Notes: a model not told the origin generated them from the sequence alone. A stretch of 64,000 bases of DNA from Shinella zoogloeoides (GCF_020883495.1 NZ_CP086610.1:911501-975500); one strand, 5' to 3'; counted from the first letter of the stretch, positions 1 through 8,739 are shown. Translations and numbers: made by a program.

Positions 1-350
1 AGCGGGTTGCCGTTGCGGTCGGCCGCATGCAGCGTCCACAGGCGGGCAGGGGGCGTTATGCCGGCGATCTCGTAGCGGCAGTTCGTGACCAGCCGGCGGT
101 TGTCGCTATCGGTGGCGGCGGTGAAGGTGAGGCCCTCCGCCCCGCCGAGCAGCAGCCTGCCGTCGCGCGCCCGGTGGGCTTTCGCGTAAGGATCCGCATC
201 GACCGTCTGGGCGGCGGGAAAGGCCGCCCAAGGCCCGAGCGCGATGGCGCCGAAGCCGACCGTCGCGCGCAGCGCATAGACCGAGCTCAGGATGCCGAGG
301 CCGAAGGTGACGGCGAGCGCTGTGGCGATGAGGAGGGGCGTGCGGAACAA
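1..350 (-). CDS. DUF1214 domain-containing protein, 5' part only
   Basis: The gene runs off the left edge, so only about 116 N-terminal residues are visible. Read on the minus strand, the product starts with one hydrophobic segment (LFRTPLLIATALAVTFGLG) and continues with TVGFGAIALGPWAAFPAAQ and DADPYAKAHRARDGRLLLG. This arrangement is typical of the membrane-anchored DUF1214 proteins of Rhizobiales, whose function is unknown to me. No ATG fits the frame near the N-terminus; a TTG at 350 places the start directly before the membrane segment, but no strong ribosome binding site precedes it, so the start is uncertain. A rhizobial intergenic repeat lies just upstream. Confidence 0.7.
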   Translation of the reverse strand, partial: MFRTPLLIATALAVTFGLGILSSVYALRATVGFGAIALGPWAAFPAAQTVDADPYAKAHRARDGRLLLGGAEGLTFTAATDSDNRRLVTNCRYEIAGITPPARLWTLHAADRNGNP

Positions 351-363
351 GACGATCGACCGT

Positions 364-432
364 TGGAATCAGCTGGAGTTTGTCAGGGAGAAGTGGACCC
401 CGGTTTTCCCGACAAGACGAACGAAAACAAAA
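364..432 (+). repeat. Rhizobial intergenic repeat, copy 1
   Basis: About 65 bases centred on GAGTTTGTCAGGGAGAAGTG and CCGGTTTTCCCGACAAGACG recur, inverted and with roughly 85% identity, at 40561-40629. Both copies lie in intergenic space beside gene starts. A motif of this kind (gtggaacccggttttcccg) is, as I remember, common between rhizobial genes. Its function is unknown here. Confidence 0.7.
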
Positions 433-537
433 AGCAGTTCCAGCAAAAGGGCGAAGCGGTTTTGCGTTCGGAATTGCTTCGAAACGAAGAGATAGAGCGT
501 TTTTGCGATTCGGAGAAACGCGGAAATGCTCTGCCTG

Positions 538-2724
538 TCACTCTGTCCGCTTCGCCGGAGCAAGGTCAAGCGTCCCGTGGAGGGCGGCCACCCAGCCATC
601 CGGCTTCAGCGGCGTCGCTTCATTGAGCTGGCGGGCGACATCCTTGAGGAGTTTCGTGACATCGGAGGAGAGCGAGCGCGGCCGCACGAGCGCCGGCAGC
701 GGGTTGTCGTCGCTCGGCGCGGCGGCGGCGACCTCCGTCGCCTTCGTGCCGTCCGGCAGCGGATTGTCGATGCCGGGGATGGCGCGCAGCTCGATGCCCT
801 GGTGGGCGTAGTCCATCAGGCGCTTGAAGGTCATGGCGGGCAGCGAGCCGCCGGTCATGTTGTTGGTCGAGGTATAGTCGTCGTTGCCGAACCAGACGGC
901 GGCCGTGTAATTGCCGGTGAAACCGACATACCAGGCGTCGCGATAGGCCTGCGTCGTGCCCGTCTTGCCGCCCGACACGATGCCGCGGTCGAGCGCGCCG
1001 CGCCTTGCGGTGCCGCTGACGGGGATGGTGACGAAGATGCGGTTCATCGAGGAATTCGCCCCTTCCGAAAGGATGCGCTGTGCCGGCGGTTCGTCGCGGC
1101 CGAAGTCGTAGAGGATGTCGCCGTCGTAATTGATGATCTGGCTGATGCCATGGCGGCGCGCGCCGACGCCGCCTGCCGGGAAGACGCCATAGGCCGTCGC
1201 CTGATCCAGTACGGTGACCTCGGAGGTGCCGAGCGGCATGGTCTTGTCGGTGCGTAGCGGCGTTTCCACGCCCATCTGCCTGGCGAGCTCGGCGATGCGC
1301 TTGGTGCCGAGCTTGTCCTTGGCAAGGCGCACCGGCACGGTGTTGATGGATTTCGCCATGGCCGTCATCAGCGTGATGCGGCCGGCATAGCTGCGGCCGT
1401 AGTTCTGCGGCGACCAGCCGCCCCAACTGATCGGCGCGTCGACGATGGTCGTCTCCGGCGTCATGCCGGCTTCCATGGCGGCGGCATAGGTATAGGCCTT
1501 GAAGGAGGAACCGGGCTGGCGCAGCGCGCGCGTCGCGCGGTTGAACTGGCTTTCGCCATAGTCGCGCCCGCCCACCATGGCGCGCACGGCCCCGCCGTTC
1601 TCCATCATCACCAGCGCGCCCTGCTTGACGCGGTAGCTCTCGCCATACTGGCGAAGGCCGCTTTCCACCGCCTCCTCGGCGGCGGCCTGCAGGCCCATGT
1701 CGATGGTGGTGCGCACGACGAGCGAATGCTGCGAGAAAGGCTTGGCGATGCGCTGAACCTCGTCGAAGGCCCAGTCGAGGAAGAAATCGGGCGCGGTCTT
1801 CTCGTTGCGGTCGATGACGGAGGCGGGGTTGCGCCGCGCGGCGATCACCTGGCCCTCGGTCATCAGCCCGCCCTGCACGAGATTGGTCAGCACCTCGTTG
1901 GCGCGGGCGCGGGCGGCCGGCAGGTTGACGTGCGGCGCGTAGCGCGCGGGGGCCTTGAAGAGACCGGCGAGCATGGCGGATTCGGCAAGGTTCACCTCGG
2001 TGACGTTCTTGCCGAAATAGAACTGCGCCGCCGCCGCCGCGCCGAAGGTGCCGCCGCCCATATAGGCGCGGTCGAGGTAAAGACGCAGAATCTCCTTCTT
2101 GGAGAGGTTGGCTTCCAGCCAGAGGGCGAGGAAGGCCTCCTTGATCTTGCGCTCGATGGTGCGCTCGTTGGACAGGAAGAGGTTTTTCGCAAGCTGCTGG
2201 GTGAGGGTGGAGCCACCCTGCACGACGCCGCCGGCGCGGGCATTCTCGTTCACGGCGCGGGCAAGGCCGAGGAAATCGATGCCGAAATGGGTGAAGAAGC
2301 GGCGGTCTTCCGTCGCCAGAACGGCCTTGATCAGATGGTCGGGCAGTTCGTCGATCGGGACGGAATCCTCGTGGATGATGCCGCGATGGCCGATCTCGTT
2401 GCCGTAGCGGTCGAGGAAGGTGACGGCGAAATCGCTCTGGGCGCGCCAGTCGCCCTTGGTCTCCTCGAAGGCGGGCAAAGCGAGCGCCAGCAGCAGCACG
2501 AAGCCGGCCGTGCCGAGGTTCATGCCTTCGCCGGCCACCTCGAAGACCGCCTTCTTCCAGCCCTTCACATGGAAGCGGCGGGAAAAGATGGTGATCTCCT
2601 CCCAGATTTCCGAGGCGCGGAAGCCGGCGTTCCAGACCGTGGAATCGATCCAGGAATCGAGGCGCAGGAAGAAGTGCCGCTTGCGGCGGCGGGGCTTTTG
2701 CGGCTGCAGGTCTTCGTCTTCCAC
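538..2724 (-). CDS. Class A (bifunctional) penicillin-binding protein, PBP1A family
   Basis: The 728-residue protein should polymerise glycan strands and crosslink peptidoglycan at the periplasmic face of the inner membrane. A basic cytoplasmic N-terminus (PRRRKRHFF) is followed by a membrane anchor at about residues 72-86 ([12 protein letters not shown]). The GT51 transglycosylase domain shows [14 protein letters not shown] near residue 140 and [15 protein letters not shown], with the catalytic Glu in the first motif. The transpeptidase domain has the SxxK box PGSSFKAY, the SxN box KSIN and the KTGT box SGGKTGT. The length is typical of alphaproteobacterial PBP1A-like enzymes and all catalytic boxes are present. 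It is transcribed away from the following YcgN-type gene. Confidence 0.95.
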   Translation of the reverse strand: MEDEDLQPQKPRRRKRHFFLRLDSWIDSTVWNAGFRASEIWEEITIFSRRFHVKGWKKAVFEVAGEGMNLGTAGFVLLLALALPAFEETKGDWRAQSDFAVTFLDRYGNEIGHRGIIHEDSVPIDELPDHLIKAVLATEDRRFFTHFGIDFLGLARAVNENARAGGVVQGGSTLTQQLAKNLFLSNERTIERKIKEAFLALWLEANLSKKEILRLYLDRAYMGGGTFGAAAAAQFYFGKNVTEVNLAESAMLAGLFKAPARYAPHVNLPAARARANEVLTNLVQGGLMTEGQVIAARRNPASVIDRNEKTAPDFFLDWAFDEVQRIAKPFSQHSLVVRTTIDMGLQAAAEEAVESGLRQYGESYRVKQGALVMMENGGAVRAMVGGRDYGESQFNRATRALRQPGSSFKAYTYAAAMEAGMTPETTIVDAPISWGGWSPQNYGRSYAGRITLMTAMAKSINTVPVRLAKDKLGTKRIAELARQMGVETPLRTDKTMPLGTSEVTVLDQATAYGVFPAGGVGARRHGISQIINYDGDILYDFGRDEPPAQRILSEGANSSMNRIFVTIPVSGTARRGALDRGIVSGGKTGTTQAYRDAWYVGFTGNYTAAVWFGNDDYTSTNNMTGGSLPAMTFKRLMDYAHQGIELRAIPGIDNPLPDGTKATEVAAAAPSDDNPLPALVRPRSLSSDVTKLLKDVARQLNEATPLKPDGWVAALHGTLDLAPAKRTE

Positions 2725-2891
2725 GGTCGCGGTCTCTCGGGTTCGGGCGGCACGAAATTGCCCGCTGCCGGTTAACGTCTTCTCACCACCGGCTTATTCC
2801 GGCACGATATCAGTCTTTTGAAGGCAGCAGAACGGTTTTCGCGGGGGCGGCGGCTCTTGACCTTTGCCGGGAAGGGGTTCAGGGGTCGGGC

Positions 2892-3377
2892 ATGACGACG
2901 AAGAATGCCGAAATGCCGGGCGACCTGCCGTTCTGGAAGGTCAAGACGCTCGGGGAGATGAACGACGCGGAGTGGGAAAGCCTCTGCGACGGCTGCGGGC
3001 TCTGTTGCCTCAACAAGCTGGAGGACTGGGAGACGGGCGAGATCGCCTGGACCTCCATCCGCTGCGTGCTGCTGGACGGGGAAAGCTGTCGCTGCTCGGA
3101 CTACGAGAACCGGCAGGCGACCGTGCCGGACTGTATCCGCCTAACGGTGGAGAGCGTCTCGACCATTTCCTGGCTGCCGCCGACCTGCGGTTACCGGCTG
3201 ATCCGCGATGGGCACGACCTCTACTGGTGGCATCCGCTGGTTTCCGGCGATCCCGATACCGTGCATCAGGCTGGCATCTCCGCCCGCGGGCGCACGATCA
3301 GCGAAGAGGGCATCGATATCGACGATTACGAGGATTATCTCGTGACCTGGCCGATGGAAGTGGGTGAGGAGAAGTAG
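2892..3377 (+). CDS. YcgN family cysteine-cluster protein (UPF0260)
   Basis: The 161-residue protein carries the family's cysteine pattern: [14 protein letters not shown] near residues 37-50, [14 protein letters not shown] near 62-75, then DCIRLT and PPTCGYRLI. Such clustered cysteines suggest a bound metal or Fe-S centre, but the biochemical role of the family is not established. The ATG at 2892 was chosen because the upstream alternative at 2864 is in another frame. The gene converges on the MmcQ-type gene with only 7 bases between stop codons, leaving no room for a separate terminator. Confidence 0.88.
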   Translation: MTTKNAEMPGDLPFWKVKTLGEMNDAEWESLCDGCGLCCLNKLEDWETGEIAWTSIRCVLLDGESCRCSDYENRQATVPDCIRLTVESVSTISWLPPTCGYRLIRDGHDLYWWHPLVSGDPDTVHQAGISARGRTISEEGIDIDDYEDYLVTWPMEVGEEK

Positions 3378-3384
3378 CGCCGGC

Positions 3385-3717
3385 TCAGTGGAGGCTTGGC
3401 GTGACCAGCCGCTTCGGCGCGACATTGCGCCAGGCGGCGGCGATGAGTTCACGCACCCGCTCGCCATCCGCGCCATCGAAATAGACCGACGTCCAGCCCT
3501 TGCGGCCCCAGCCGCCGGGCACGGGCGCGCAAAGGCCGGGGTCGGTCTCCATCACCATCGATTGCTGGTCGGGCGTGAACTTGAGGACGGCGCGTCCCGG
3601 GTCCGGCAGGGACATGAATATCTTCTCGCCCACCCGGAAGTCCCGCTTGCCGAAATGGGCGTTTTCCTGCGCTCCGGGCATGCCGAGCGCCATCGTGACG
3701 AGGTCGTCGGATATCAT
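3385..3717 (-). CDS. MmcQ/YjbR family protein
   Basis: The 110-residue product fits the small CyaY-like fold MmcQ/YjbR family: MISDDLVTMALGMPGAQENA at the N-terminus, then HFGKRDFRVGEKIFMSL, AVLKFTPDQQ and GWTSVYFDGADGERVRELI. Some relatives are annotated as DNA-binding, but the function is unproven. I start it at the ATG at 3717; an in-frame ATG 45 bases upstream adds residues that do not look like the family. It ends 7 bases from the convergent YcgN-type gene. Confidence 0.85.
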   Translation of the reverse strand: MISDDLVTMALGMPGAQENAHFGKRDFRVGEKIFMSLPDPGRAVLKFTPDQQSMVMETDPGLCAPVPGGWGRKGWTSVYFDGADGERVRELIAAAWRNVAPKRLVTPSLH

Positions 3718-3780
3718 CCCGGGAGGATAGCACCGAATGGGGTGGCGGAAAAGTTTTCGCAAAAAATAGGAAAATAGTCC

Positions 3781-3809
3781 TTGACGGCGTTACGGTCGTC
3801 TGGTAGGGT
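3781..3809 (+). promoter_or_regulatory. Candidate sigma-70 promoter of the GTA cluster
   Basis: TTGACG at 3781-3786 is separated by 17 bases from TAGGGT at 3804-3809. The -35 matches the consensus well (5 of 6) and the -10 only moderately (3 of 6). It lies upstream of the structured leader and the first GTA gene. No transcription start was determined. Confidence 0.45.
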
Positions 3810-3815
3810 TATGGC

Positions 3816-3949
3816 ATAGTCGGAAAGGTGCGGGCGGAGGGATCGCCGGGCTTTCCGGAGGCTGGAGGTTTTGGCGATATCCGCCCGCGGCCGGCTAGAC
3901 AGAGAGATTTTTGACAGGCGCTCGTTCCATTCGGACCGGGCGCTTTTTT
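3816..3949 (+). ncRNA. Structured leader or small RNA ahead of the GTA cluster
   Basis: A transcript from the 3781 promoter would contain a long-range stem pairing GCGGGCGGA (3830-3838) with TCCGCCCGC (3880-3888), extended inside by GATCGCC against GGCGAT. A terminator-like hairpin follows, with arms 3918-3928 and 3933-3943 and six T residues at 3944-3949. Either this is a short independent RNA of about 135 bases ending at the T run, or it is a leader whose terminator attenuates the phage-like operon starting 17 bases later. I do not recognise a known riboswitch family in it. Confidence 0.4.
3918..3949 (+). terminator. Intrinsic terminator or attenuator before GTA gene 1
   Basis: The stem GCGCTCGTTCC / GGACCGGGCGC has one mismatch and one G-T pair around a 4-base loop, and TTTTTT follows directly. 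It stands only 17 bases ahead of the first ATG of the GTA cluster, so transcription of the cluster must read through it or start after it. Confidence 0.6.
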
Positions 3950-3965
3950 GTTTTCGGGTTTTGCG

Positions 3966-4505
3966 ATGGAAACGGATCTGGCGATCGATATTTCGCTTTT
4001 CGGCGTTTCGCCGGAGATGGGCGTTTATGACGGGCTTTCGGCGTGCGGGGCCGGCTTTGCGGGCGGGGCGGCGGCGGTGCTGGATACCAAGGCGGCCGGG
4101 CCGGGCGATCCGTTTCTCGACATGCAGGCCATGCTTCTCGAAATGACCAAGGAGCTGCGCGAGCGCTTCCAGCGGTTCCAGAGCCAGAGGGGTCAGGCCG
4201 AGCGGGATGCGGACGACGCCGGCGACGAAGCCATGCGGAAGGTGGCGCAGACGGATGCGAAGGCGGCCATCGAGGCCGTGTCGCTGATCGTGCGCACGCT
4301 GGAGAAGATCGACAGCCTGCAGCGCACGCTGATCGCCGAGCGGACGGATACCGGGGAGCCGGAGGACGAGACGGCGCTGATCGAGGAATTCGACCGGCTG
4401 GTGGAGCAGCGCGTGAAGGAGCGGATGAATGCCGCCAAGACGGAATGGATGCGGGAAATCCGGGCTGGCGGCGATGCTGCCGCGGGACTGGAAGGCGGGC
4501 CGTAG
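3966..4505 (+). CDS. GTA gene 1 position: candidate small terminase-like protein
   Basis: The 179-residue acidic protein has a low-complexity Gly/Ala stretch near residues 25-45, then a predicted helical, coiled-coil-prone region (EMTKELRERFQRFQSQRGQ) and a C-terminal helix VEQRVKERMNAAKTEWM. I recognise no domain by sequence. The call rests on position: it is the first gene of a cluster whose next gene is the large terminase, which is where RcGTA keeps its small terminase gene. The ATG at 3966 was preferred to an in-frame TTG at 3948, which lies inside the T-run of the preceding hairpin. No strong ribosome binding site is visible. Confidence 0.55.
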   Translation: METDLAIDISLFGVSPEMGVYDGLSACGAGFAGGAAAVLDTKAAGPGDPFLDMQAMLLEMTKELRERFQRFQSQRGQAERDADDAGDEAMRKVAQTDAKAAIEAVSLIVRTLEKIDSLQRTLIAERTDTGEPEDETALIEEFDRLVEQRVKERMNAAKTEWMREIRAGGDAAAGLEGGP

Positions 4506-4872
4506 GGAGCGGCGGGCCTGCCGGGCGATCGGCAAGAGGCTGGACGGGACGGTGAAGGCGGCGGCCGCGGGCTTGAGGATGATCGAGGAAGAGCGGGCGC
4601 GGGTAGGCTTGCTGGCGGCGGCCGATGTGTTGGAGGCGGGGTTGGGGCGGCGGAGGGGCGATGATGCTGGTGGCGCTGGTGAAGGTTGCCCCTCATCCCT
4701 CTGCCGGGACCTTCTCCTCGCAGGCGGGGAGAAGGGGATTGGGGAGATGTCCGATCCTCATGCGGCGGTCGATGGGGAGGCAGGCTTTGCATCCGTTCCT
4801 TCGCCCCGCTTGCGGGGAGAAGGTCTCGGCAGAGGGATGAGGGGGCGGCCTGAAACGCCTTCGCCCTTCGCA
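4474..4872 (+). other. Open frame running through a repeat into the large terminase gene
   Basis: From an ATG at 4474, which overlaps the end of the preceding gene, a frame stays open through a 156-base palindromic repeat (4689-4844) and joins the terminase in phase. Residues before the repeat look protein-like (LPRDWKAGRRERR, then KRLDGTVKAAAAGLRMIEEE), with a basic start and an amphipathic helix. This may be a separate small gene whose end was overwritten by the repeat, or an N-terminal part of the terminase split by the insertion. The terminase start at 4873 seems more likely for the main product. Confidence 0.3.
4689..4844. repeat. Paired palindromic intergenic repeat (RIME-like), copy 1
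   Basis: Two inverted half-elements face each other. The left begins CCCCTCATCC and contains CTTCTCCTCGCAGGCGGGGAG; the right contains CCGCTTGCGGGGAGAAGG and ends GGATGAGGGG. Each half forms its own hairpin and the halves can also pair with each other. It resembles the mosaic intergenic elements of rhizobia and lies between the first gene and the large terminase. Confidence 0.85.
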
Positions 4873-6105
4873 ATGCGGATCGTTCCACGCAATCGGCGGC
4901 AGCTTGGCGGCTGGCACTTTACCCACCGTGACGCGCAGATGCCGCCACCGGGGGACTGGCGGGTGTGGCTGCTGATGGGCGGGCGCGGCTCGGGCAAGAC
5001 GCGGGCGGGGGCGGAATGGGTGCATGCGCTGGCATTGGCGCGGCCGGAAAGCCGGATCGCGCTGGTGGCCGAGACGCTTGGCGATGCGCGTGAGGTGATG
5101 ATCGACGGTGTTTCGGGCATCTGCCGTATCGCGGGGCGTCTGCGGCCGGAATTCGAGGCTTCGCGGCGGCGGCTCGTCTGGCCGAACGGATCTATCGGGC
5201 AGATCTTCTCCTCCGAGGACCCGGAGAGTTTGCGCGGGCCGCAGTTTCATTTCGCGTGGTGCGACGAACTCGGCAAATGGAAACATGCGCAGGAGACCTG
5301 GGACATGCTGCAATTCGGCCTGCGGCTCGGGGACGATCCGCGCGTGCTGGTGACGACGACGCCGCGGCCGGTGCGGCTGCTGCGGGCGCTGGCCGGCGAT
5401 CCGGGAACGGCGGTGCGGCGCATTGCGACGGCGGAGAATATCGCGAACCTTTCGCCGGGATTCCTGAACGCCATGGCCGACCGCTACGGCGGCACGCGGC
5501 TGGGGCGGCAGGAACTGGACGGCGAGCTGATCGCCGACCGCGAGGATGCGTTGTGGAGCCGCGCGCGGCTGGAGGGTATCCGGCTGCGCCAGCCGGGGCC
5601 GCTGTCGCGCATCGTCGTGGCGGTCGATCCGCCGGCGACGGCGTCTGCGGCCTCGGTCTGCGGGATCGTGGTGGCGGGGCTGGATGGCGGCGGAAGAGCG
5701 GTGGTGCTGGCGGATTGTTCGGTGACGGGGGCGAGCCCCGCCGGTTGGGCGGGCGCGGTGGTGCGGGCCTTCCGGCGCTTCGATGCGGACCGGGTGGTGG
5801 CCGAGGTGAACCAGGGCGGCGACATGGTGACGGCGATGCTGAAGAGCGTCGACGCCAACCTGCCGGTCTCGACGGTGCGGGCGACGCGCGGGAAATTCCT
5901 GCGCGCGGAGCCGGTGGCGGCGCTCTACGAGCAGGGGCGGGTCGCCCATGCCGGGGCCTTTGCCGAGCTGGAGGACCAGATGTGCGATTTCGGGCCGGAC
6001 GGGCTTTCCTCCGGCCGCTCGCCGGACCGGCTCGATGCGCTGGTCTGGGCGCTGACGGCGCTGGTGATCGACCGGCAGGGCGAGCCGCGGGTGCGGGGGA
6101 TTTGA
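4873..6105 (+). CDS. GTA large terminase subunit (g2-like)
   Basis: The 410-residue packaging motor translocates DNA into the prohead and cuts it. The Walker A box GGRGSGKT is at residues 36-43 and the Walker B box FHFAWCDEL near 126-133 has the catalytic DE pair. The nuclease half shows IVVAVDPPAT, VVAEVNQGGDMV and DRLDALVWAL, the acidic motifs of the RNase H-like fold. The sequence matches the RcGTA-type DNA-packaging proteins. The ATG at 4873 starts 29 bases after the repeat. The downstream gene begins 2 bases after the stop codon, suggesting coupled expression. Confidence 0.9.
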   Translation: MRIVPRNRRQLGGWHFTHRDAQMPPPGDWRVWLLMGGRGSGKTRAGAEWVHALALARPESRIALVAETLGDAREVMIDGVSGICRIAGRLRPEFEASRRRLVWPNGSIGQIFSSEDPESLRGPQFHFAWCDELGKWKHAQETWDMLQFGLRLGDDPRVLVTTTPRPVRLLRALAGDPGTAVRRIATAENIANLSPGFLNAMADRYGGTRLGRQELDGELIADREDALWSRARLEGIRLRQPGPLSRIVVAVDPPATASAASVCGIVVAGLDGGGRAVVLADCSVTGASPAGWAGAVVRAFRRFDADRVVAEVNQGGDMVTAMLKSVDANLPVSTVRATRGKFLRAEPVAALYEQGRVAHAGAFAELEDQMCDFGPDGLSSGRSPDRLDALVWALTALVIDRQGEPRVRGI

Positions 6106-6107
6106 CG

Positions 6108-6719
6108 ATGGGGATCGACCGGAAGCGGTTTTTCGACGGCGTGCGCGGGACGCTCTATGGCGGGCGGCTGGGGCGCGGGCAGGTTGCGGGCATGACGGCG
6201 CTGCTCGACCGCTTCGAGCGGGGCGGTGAGACGGACGATCTGCGCTTCCTCGCCTATATGCTGGCGACGGCGCATCACGAGACGGGCGGGCGCATGCGGC
6301 CGGTGCGCGAGACCTTTGCCGCGACGGATGCGGTGGCGATTGCGCGGCTGGACAAGGCTTTTGCGGAGGGGCGGCTGCCGCAGGTTTCCGCGCCCTACTG
6401 GTGGCGGGACGAGGACGGACGGAGCTGGTTCGGGCGCGGGCTAGTGCAGATCACCCATCGGTGGAATTACGAGCGGCTTTCGGCACTGACGGGCATCGAT
6501 CTCGTCGGGCGGCCGGAGCGGGCGATGGAGATGGCGGCGGCGGTGGAGATTCTCTTCGTCGGCATGTTGCAGGGCGCGTTTACGGGGCGGCGGCTGGCGG
6601 ATCATTTTTCCGCCGGGCAGGACGACTGGGTGGGCGCGCGGCGGATTATCAACGGGGTTGACCGGGCGGAGCGGGTTGTCGGCTATGGGCGGGCGTTTCT
6701 TGTGGCGCTGGGTGGGTAG
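6108..6719 (+). CDS. GH19 chitinase/lysozyme-like endolysin
   Basis: The 203-residue protein has a lysozyme-superfamily signature: MLATAHHETGGRM with the probable catalytic Glu at residue 58, SWFGRGLVQITHRWNYERL and DLVGRPERAMEMAAAVEI. This pattern is common in phage GH19-type lysozymes that cleave peptidoglycan glycan strands. There is no signal peptide, so it would need a holin or cell damage to reach the wall. It follows the terminase by 2 bases. In Rhodobacter capsulatus the GTA lysis genes are at a different locus, so its place between terminase and portal is noteworthy. A candidate holin is at the end of the cluster. Confidence 0.75.
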   Translation: MGIDRKRFFDGVRGTLYGGRLGRGQVAGMTALLDRFERGGETDDLRFLAYMLATAHHETGGRMRPVRETFAATDAVAIARLDKAFAEGRLPQVSAPYWWRDEDGRSWFGRGLVQITHRWNYERLSALTGIDLVGRPERAMEMAAAVEILFVGMLQGAFTGRRLADHFSAGQDDWVGARRIINGVDRAERVVGYGRAFLVALGG

Positions 6720-6723
6720 GCTG

Positions 6724-6880
6724 CCCCTCATCCGGCTGGTGCCACTTTCTCCCTGCAGGCGGGGAGAAGGGACTTGTGGAAGCGCTTTCCTTCCCAACGG
6801 CGCTGGTTGCCTGAAGGGCTGGTAGCCCCATCCCCTTCGCCCCGCTTGCGGGGAGAAGGTGGCGGCAGCCGGATGAGGGG
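6724..6880. repeat. Paired palindromic intergenic repeat (RIME-like), copy 2
   Basis: It has the same two-half architecture as the copy at 4689-4844: CCCCTCATCC...CTGCAGGCGGGGAGAAGG on the left and CCGCTTGCGGGGAGAAGG...GGATGAGGGG on the right. It fills the gap between the endolysin and the portal gene. Confidence 0.85.
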
Positions 6881-6927
6881 CGATGCCTCCGCCGGCTTTC
6901 GTGTTTTTCACAACGATCGAGGACATC

Positions 6928-8064
6928 ATGAAACTGCCATCCTTCCTCACGCGCCGCCGGCCGGCGGCGGTGGAAACCAAGGCGTCTGGCTTCTTCGCGC
7001 TGACGGCGGAGGGCCGGGCGCATTGGTCGAGCCGGTCCTATGCCTCGCTGTCGCGGGAGGGGTTCATGAAGAACCCGGTGGCGCATCGGGCGGTGCGCAT
7101 GATCGCCGAGGCGGCGGCCTCGGTGCCGTGGCTCGCCTATGCCAGCGACGTGGAGCGGCCGGAGGATGCGCGGCTCGCGCTGCTGGCCCGGCCGAACGGG
7201 CGCATGGCGGGGACGGATTTCTTCGAGACGCTGTACGGGCATCTCCTGCTTTCCGGCAACGCCTTCGTCGAGGGGGTGCGGGTGGGGGAGGAGCTGCGCG
7301 AACTGCATCTGCTGCGGCCGGACCGGATGCGCATCGTCGAGGGGCGGGACGGATGGCCGGAGGCGTATGAGTACCGCACCGGCAATCATGTGCGCCGGCA
7401 TGCGGCGGGCGAGGGGCAGGCGATCCTGCATCTGCGGCTCTTTCATCCACTCGATGACCAGCTCGGTTTTGCGCCGCTGGAGGCGGCGTCCATGGCGCTC
7501 GATCTCTCCAATGCGGCGGCGGTGTGGAACAAGGCGCTGCTCGACAATTCGGCGCGGCCTTCCGGTGCGCTCGTCTATCAGCCGAAGGAGGGGGGCAATC
7601 TTTCGCCCGACCAGTACGACCGGCTGAAGAGCGAATTGGAGGAGGGCTATTCCGGGCCGGCGCGGGCCGGGCGGCCGATGCTGCTGGAGGGCGGGCTGGA
7701 CTGGAAGGCGATGGGGCTTTCGCCGCGCGAGATGGATTTCGTGGAGGCGAGGAACGGGGCGGCACGCGATATCGCGCTCGCTTTCGGCGTGCCGCCCATG
7801 CTGATCGGCATTCCCGGCGATGCGACCTATGCCAATTACCAGGAGGCCAACCGCGCCTTCTGGCGGCTGACCGTGCTGCCGTTGGTGAGCCGCACGGCGG
7901 CGTCCTTCGCGGCGTGGTTCTCCGAGGAGGGGGAGGCGCTGCGGCTGGCGGCGGATCTCGATCAGGTGAACGGGCTTGTGGCGGAGCGCTCCGAGCTTTG
8001 GGCGCGGGTGGGGGCGGCAGGGTTTTTGACGGATGAGGAGAAGCGGCGGGCGGTGGGGTATTGA
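6928..8064 (+). CDS. Phage portal protein, HK97 family (g3-like)
   Basis: The 378-residue protein should form the dodecameric ring at one capsid vertex through which DNA passes and to which the tail attaches. Family signatures are SREGFMKNPVAHRAVRMIAE near the N-terminus, FETLYGHLLLSGNAFVEG, LRELHLLRPDRM, and near the C-terminus GVPPMLIGIPGDATYANYQE followed by FWRLTVLPL. The ATG at 6928 has GAGGA 7 bases upstream; an in-frame ATG at 6883 lies in the end of the repeat and is less likely. Length is normal for the HK97/RcGTA portal family. Confidence 0.93.
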   Translation: MKLPSFLTRRRPAAVETKASGFFALTAEGRAHWSSRSYASLSREGFMKNPVAHRAVRMIAEAAASVPWLAYASDVERPEDARLALLARPNGRMAGTDFFETLYGHLLLSGNAFVEGVRVGEELRELHLLRPDRMRIVEGRDGWPEAYEYRTGNHVRRHAAGEGQAILHLRLFHPLDDQLGFAPLEAASMALDLSNAAAVWNKALLDNSARPSGALVYQPKEGGNLSPDQYDRLKSELEEGYSGPARAGRPMLLEGGLDWKAMGLSPREMDFVEARNGAARDIALAFGVPPMLIGIPGDATYANYQEANRAFWRLTVLPLVSRTAASFAAWFSEEGEALRLAADLDQVNGLVAERSELWARVGAAGFLTDEEKRRAVGY

Positions 8065-8304
8065 GGTTGGGGTAAGCCACATCCCGATGCTGCGCAATTC
8101 CCATCGGAAAAACAGCGGCTTGAAATGGAAAGGTGAAGTTTCTTCCTGCGTTCCCGATTCAATTTCTGAAGACGTTGAATCGGTTTTCGAGCAAAGCGTC
8201 GCAAGGGATTCAAATGACTCAAGGAATGCCGCTGCCGGACCCGTATGTCCGCGCGCTTTTGGCCGTTCCTTCCGAATTTCCATAATAATCTGAAAGGCTT
8301 AACA
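8065..8304. other. Lower-GC spacer inside the GTA cluster
   Basis: This 240-base gap is less GC-rich than its neighbours. It contains a 9-bp inverted repeat, CCGATTCAA (8154-8162) and TTGAATCGG (8175-8183), followed by TTTT, a weak terminator-like hairpin. The motif GATTCAA recurs near 8207. An open frame across it (8033-8293) has no family features and I do not call it. Confidence 0.5.
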
Positions 8305-8613
8305 ATGGCTGACTTCGGAAACGATGGCGGGCTGTGGACGGCCCGTCTTGTCGGCGCATCGGCGGGCGCGGCCGTTTCGCTCATCTATCTCCTGCCGAGG
8401 AGCCGCCGGGAGGCGGGGTGCCGGTTCTTTACCGGGCTTGCCTGCGGCCTCGTCTTTGGCGGGCCGACGGGGCTCTGGATCGCGGTCCGGCTCGGCATCG
8501 TGGGCTATCTCGGGCCGGTGGAGGTGCTGCTGACGGGATCGGCGGCGGCCAGCCTTTCGGCCTGGTGGGGGCTGGGCGTGCTGGCGCGGATCGCGGAGCG
8601 GATGAGGCAATAG
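8305..8613 (+). CDS. DUF6107 family small membrane protein (g3.5 position)
   Basis: The 102-residue protein begins [18 protein letters not shown], a signature I associate with DUF6107 proteins of rhizobial GTA clusters. Three hydrophobic segments are visible: about residues 14-29, 40-58 and 66-93 (the last possibly broken). Its function is unknown; the position between portal and protease corresponds to the small g3.5 gene of RcGTA. AAAGGC precedes the ATG. The TAG stop codon is followed at once by a heptamer repeat element. Confidence 0.7.
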   Translation: MADFGNDGGLWTARLVGASAGAAVSLIYLLPRSRREAGCRFFTGLACGLVFGGPTGLWIAVRLGIVGYLGPVEVLLTGSAAASLSAWWGLGVLARIAERMRQ

Positions 8614-8615
8614 GG

Positions 8616-8710
8616 GGTAGCCAATAGGCAGTAGGCAATAGGCAGTAGGCAATAGGCAGTAGGGGTGGGCCTCGCTGCGTAGGTCCCTACTGCCTATTGG
8701 CTACTGCCTC
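8616..8710. repeat. Heptamer hairpin element, copy 1
   Basis: The left arm is a series of 7-base units of the type TAGCCAA / TAGGCAG / TAGGCAA, and the right arm carries the complements CTACTGC and CTATTGG. The central part (about 8664-8685) differs from the two copies at 27087 and 61698. The arms can form one long hairpin. The left arm begins directly behind the stop codon of the preceding gene. Confidence 0.85.
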
Positions 8711-8739
8711 TTTCCCCTTCCACATCATCGGAGACTTCC

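Noticed and set aside
8033..8293. An 86-codon frame between portal and DUF6107 genes
   Set aside because: It has no ribosome binding site, no recognisable domain and begins inside the portal gene. It is more likely spacer.
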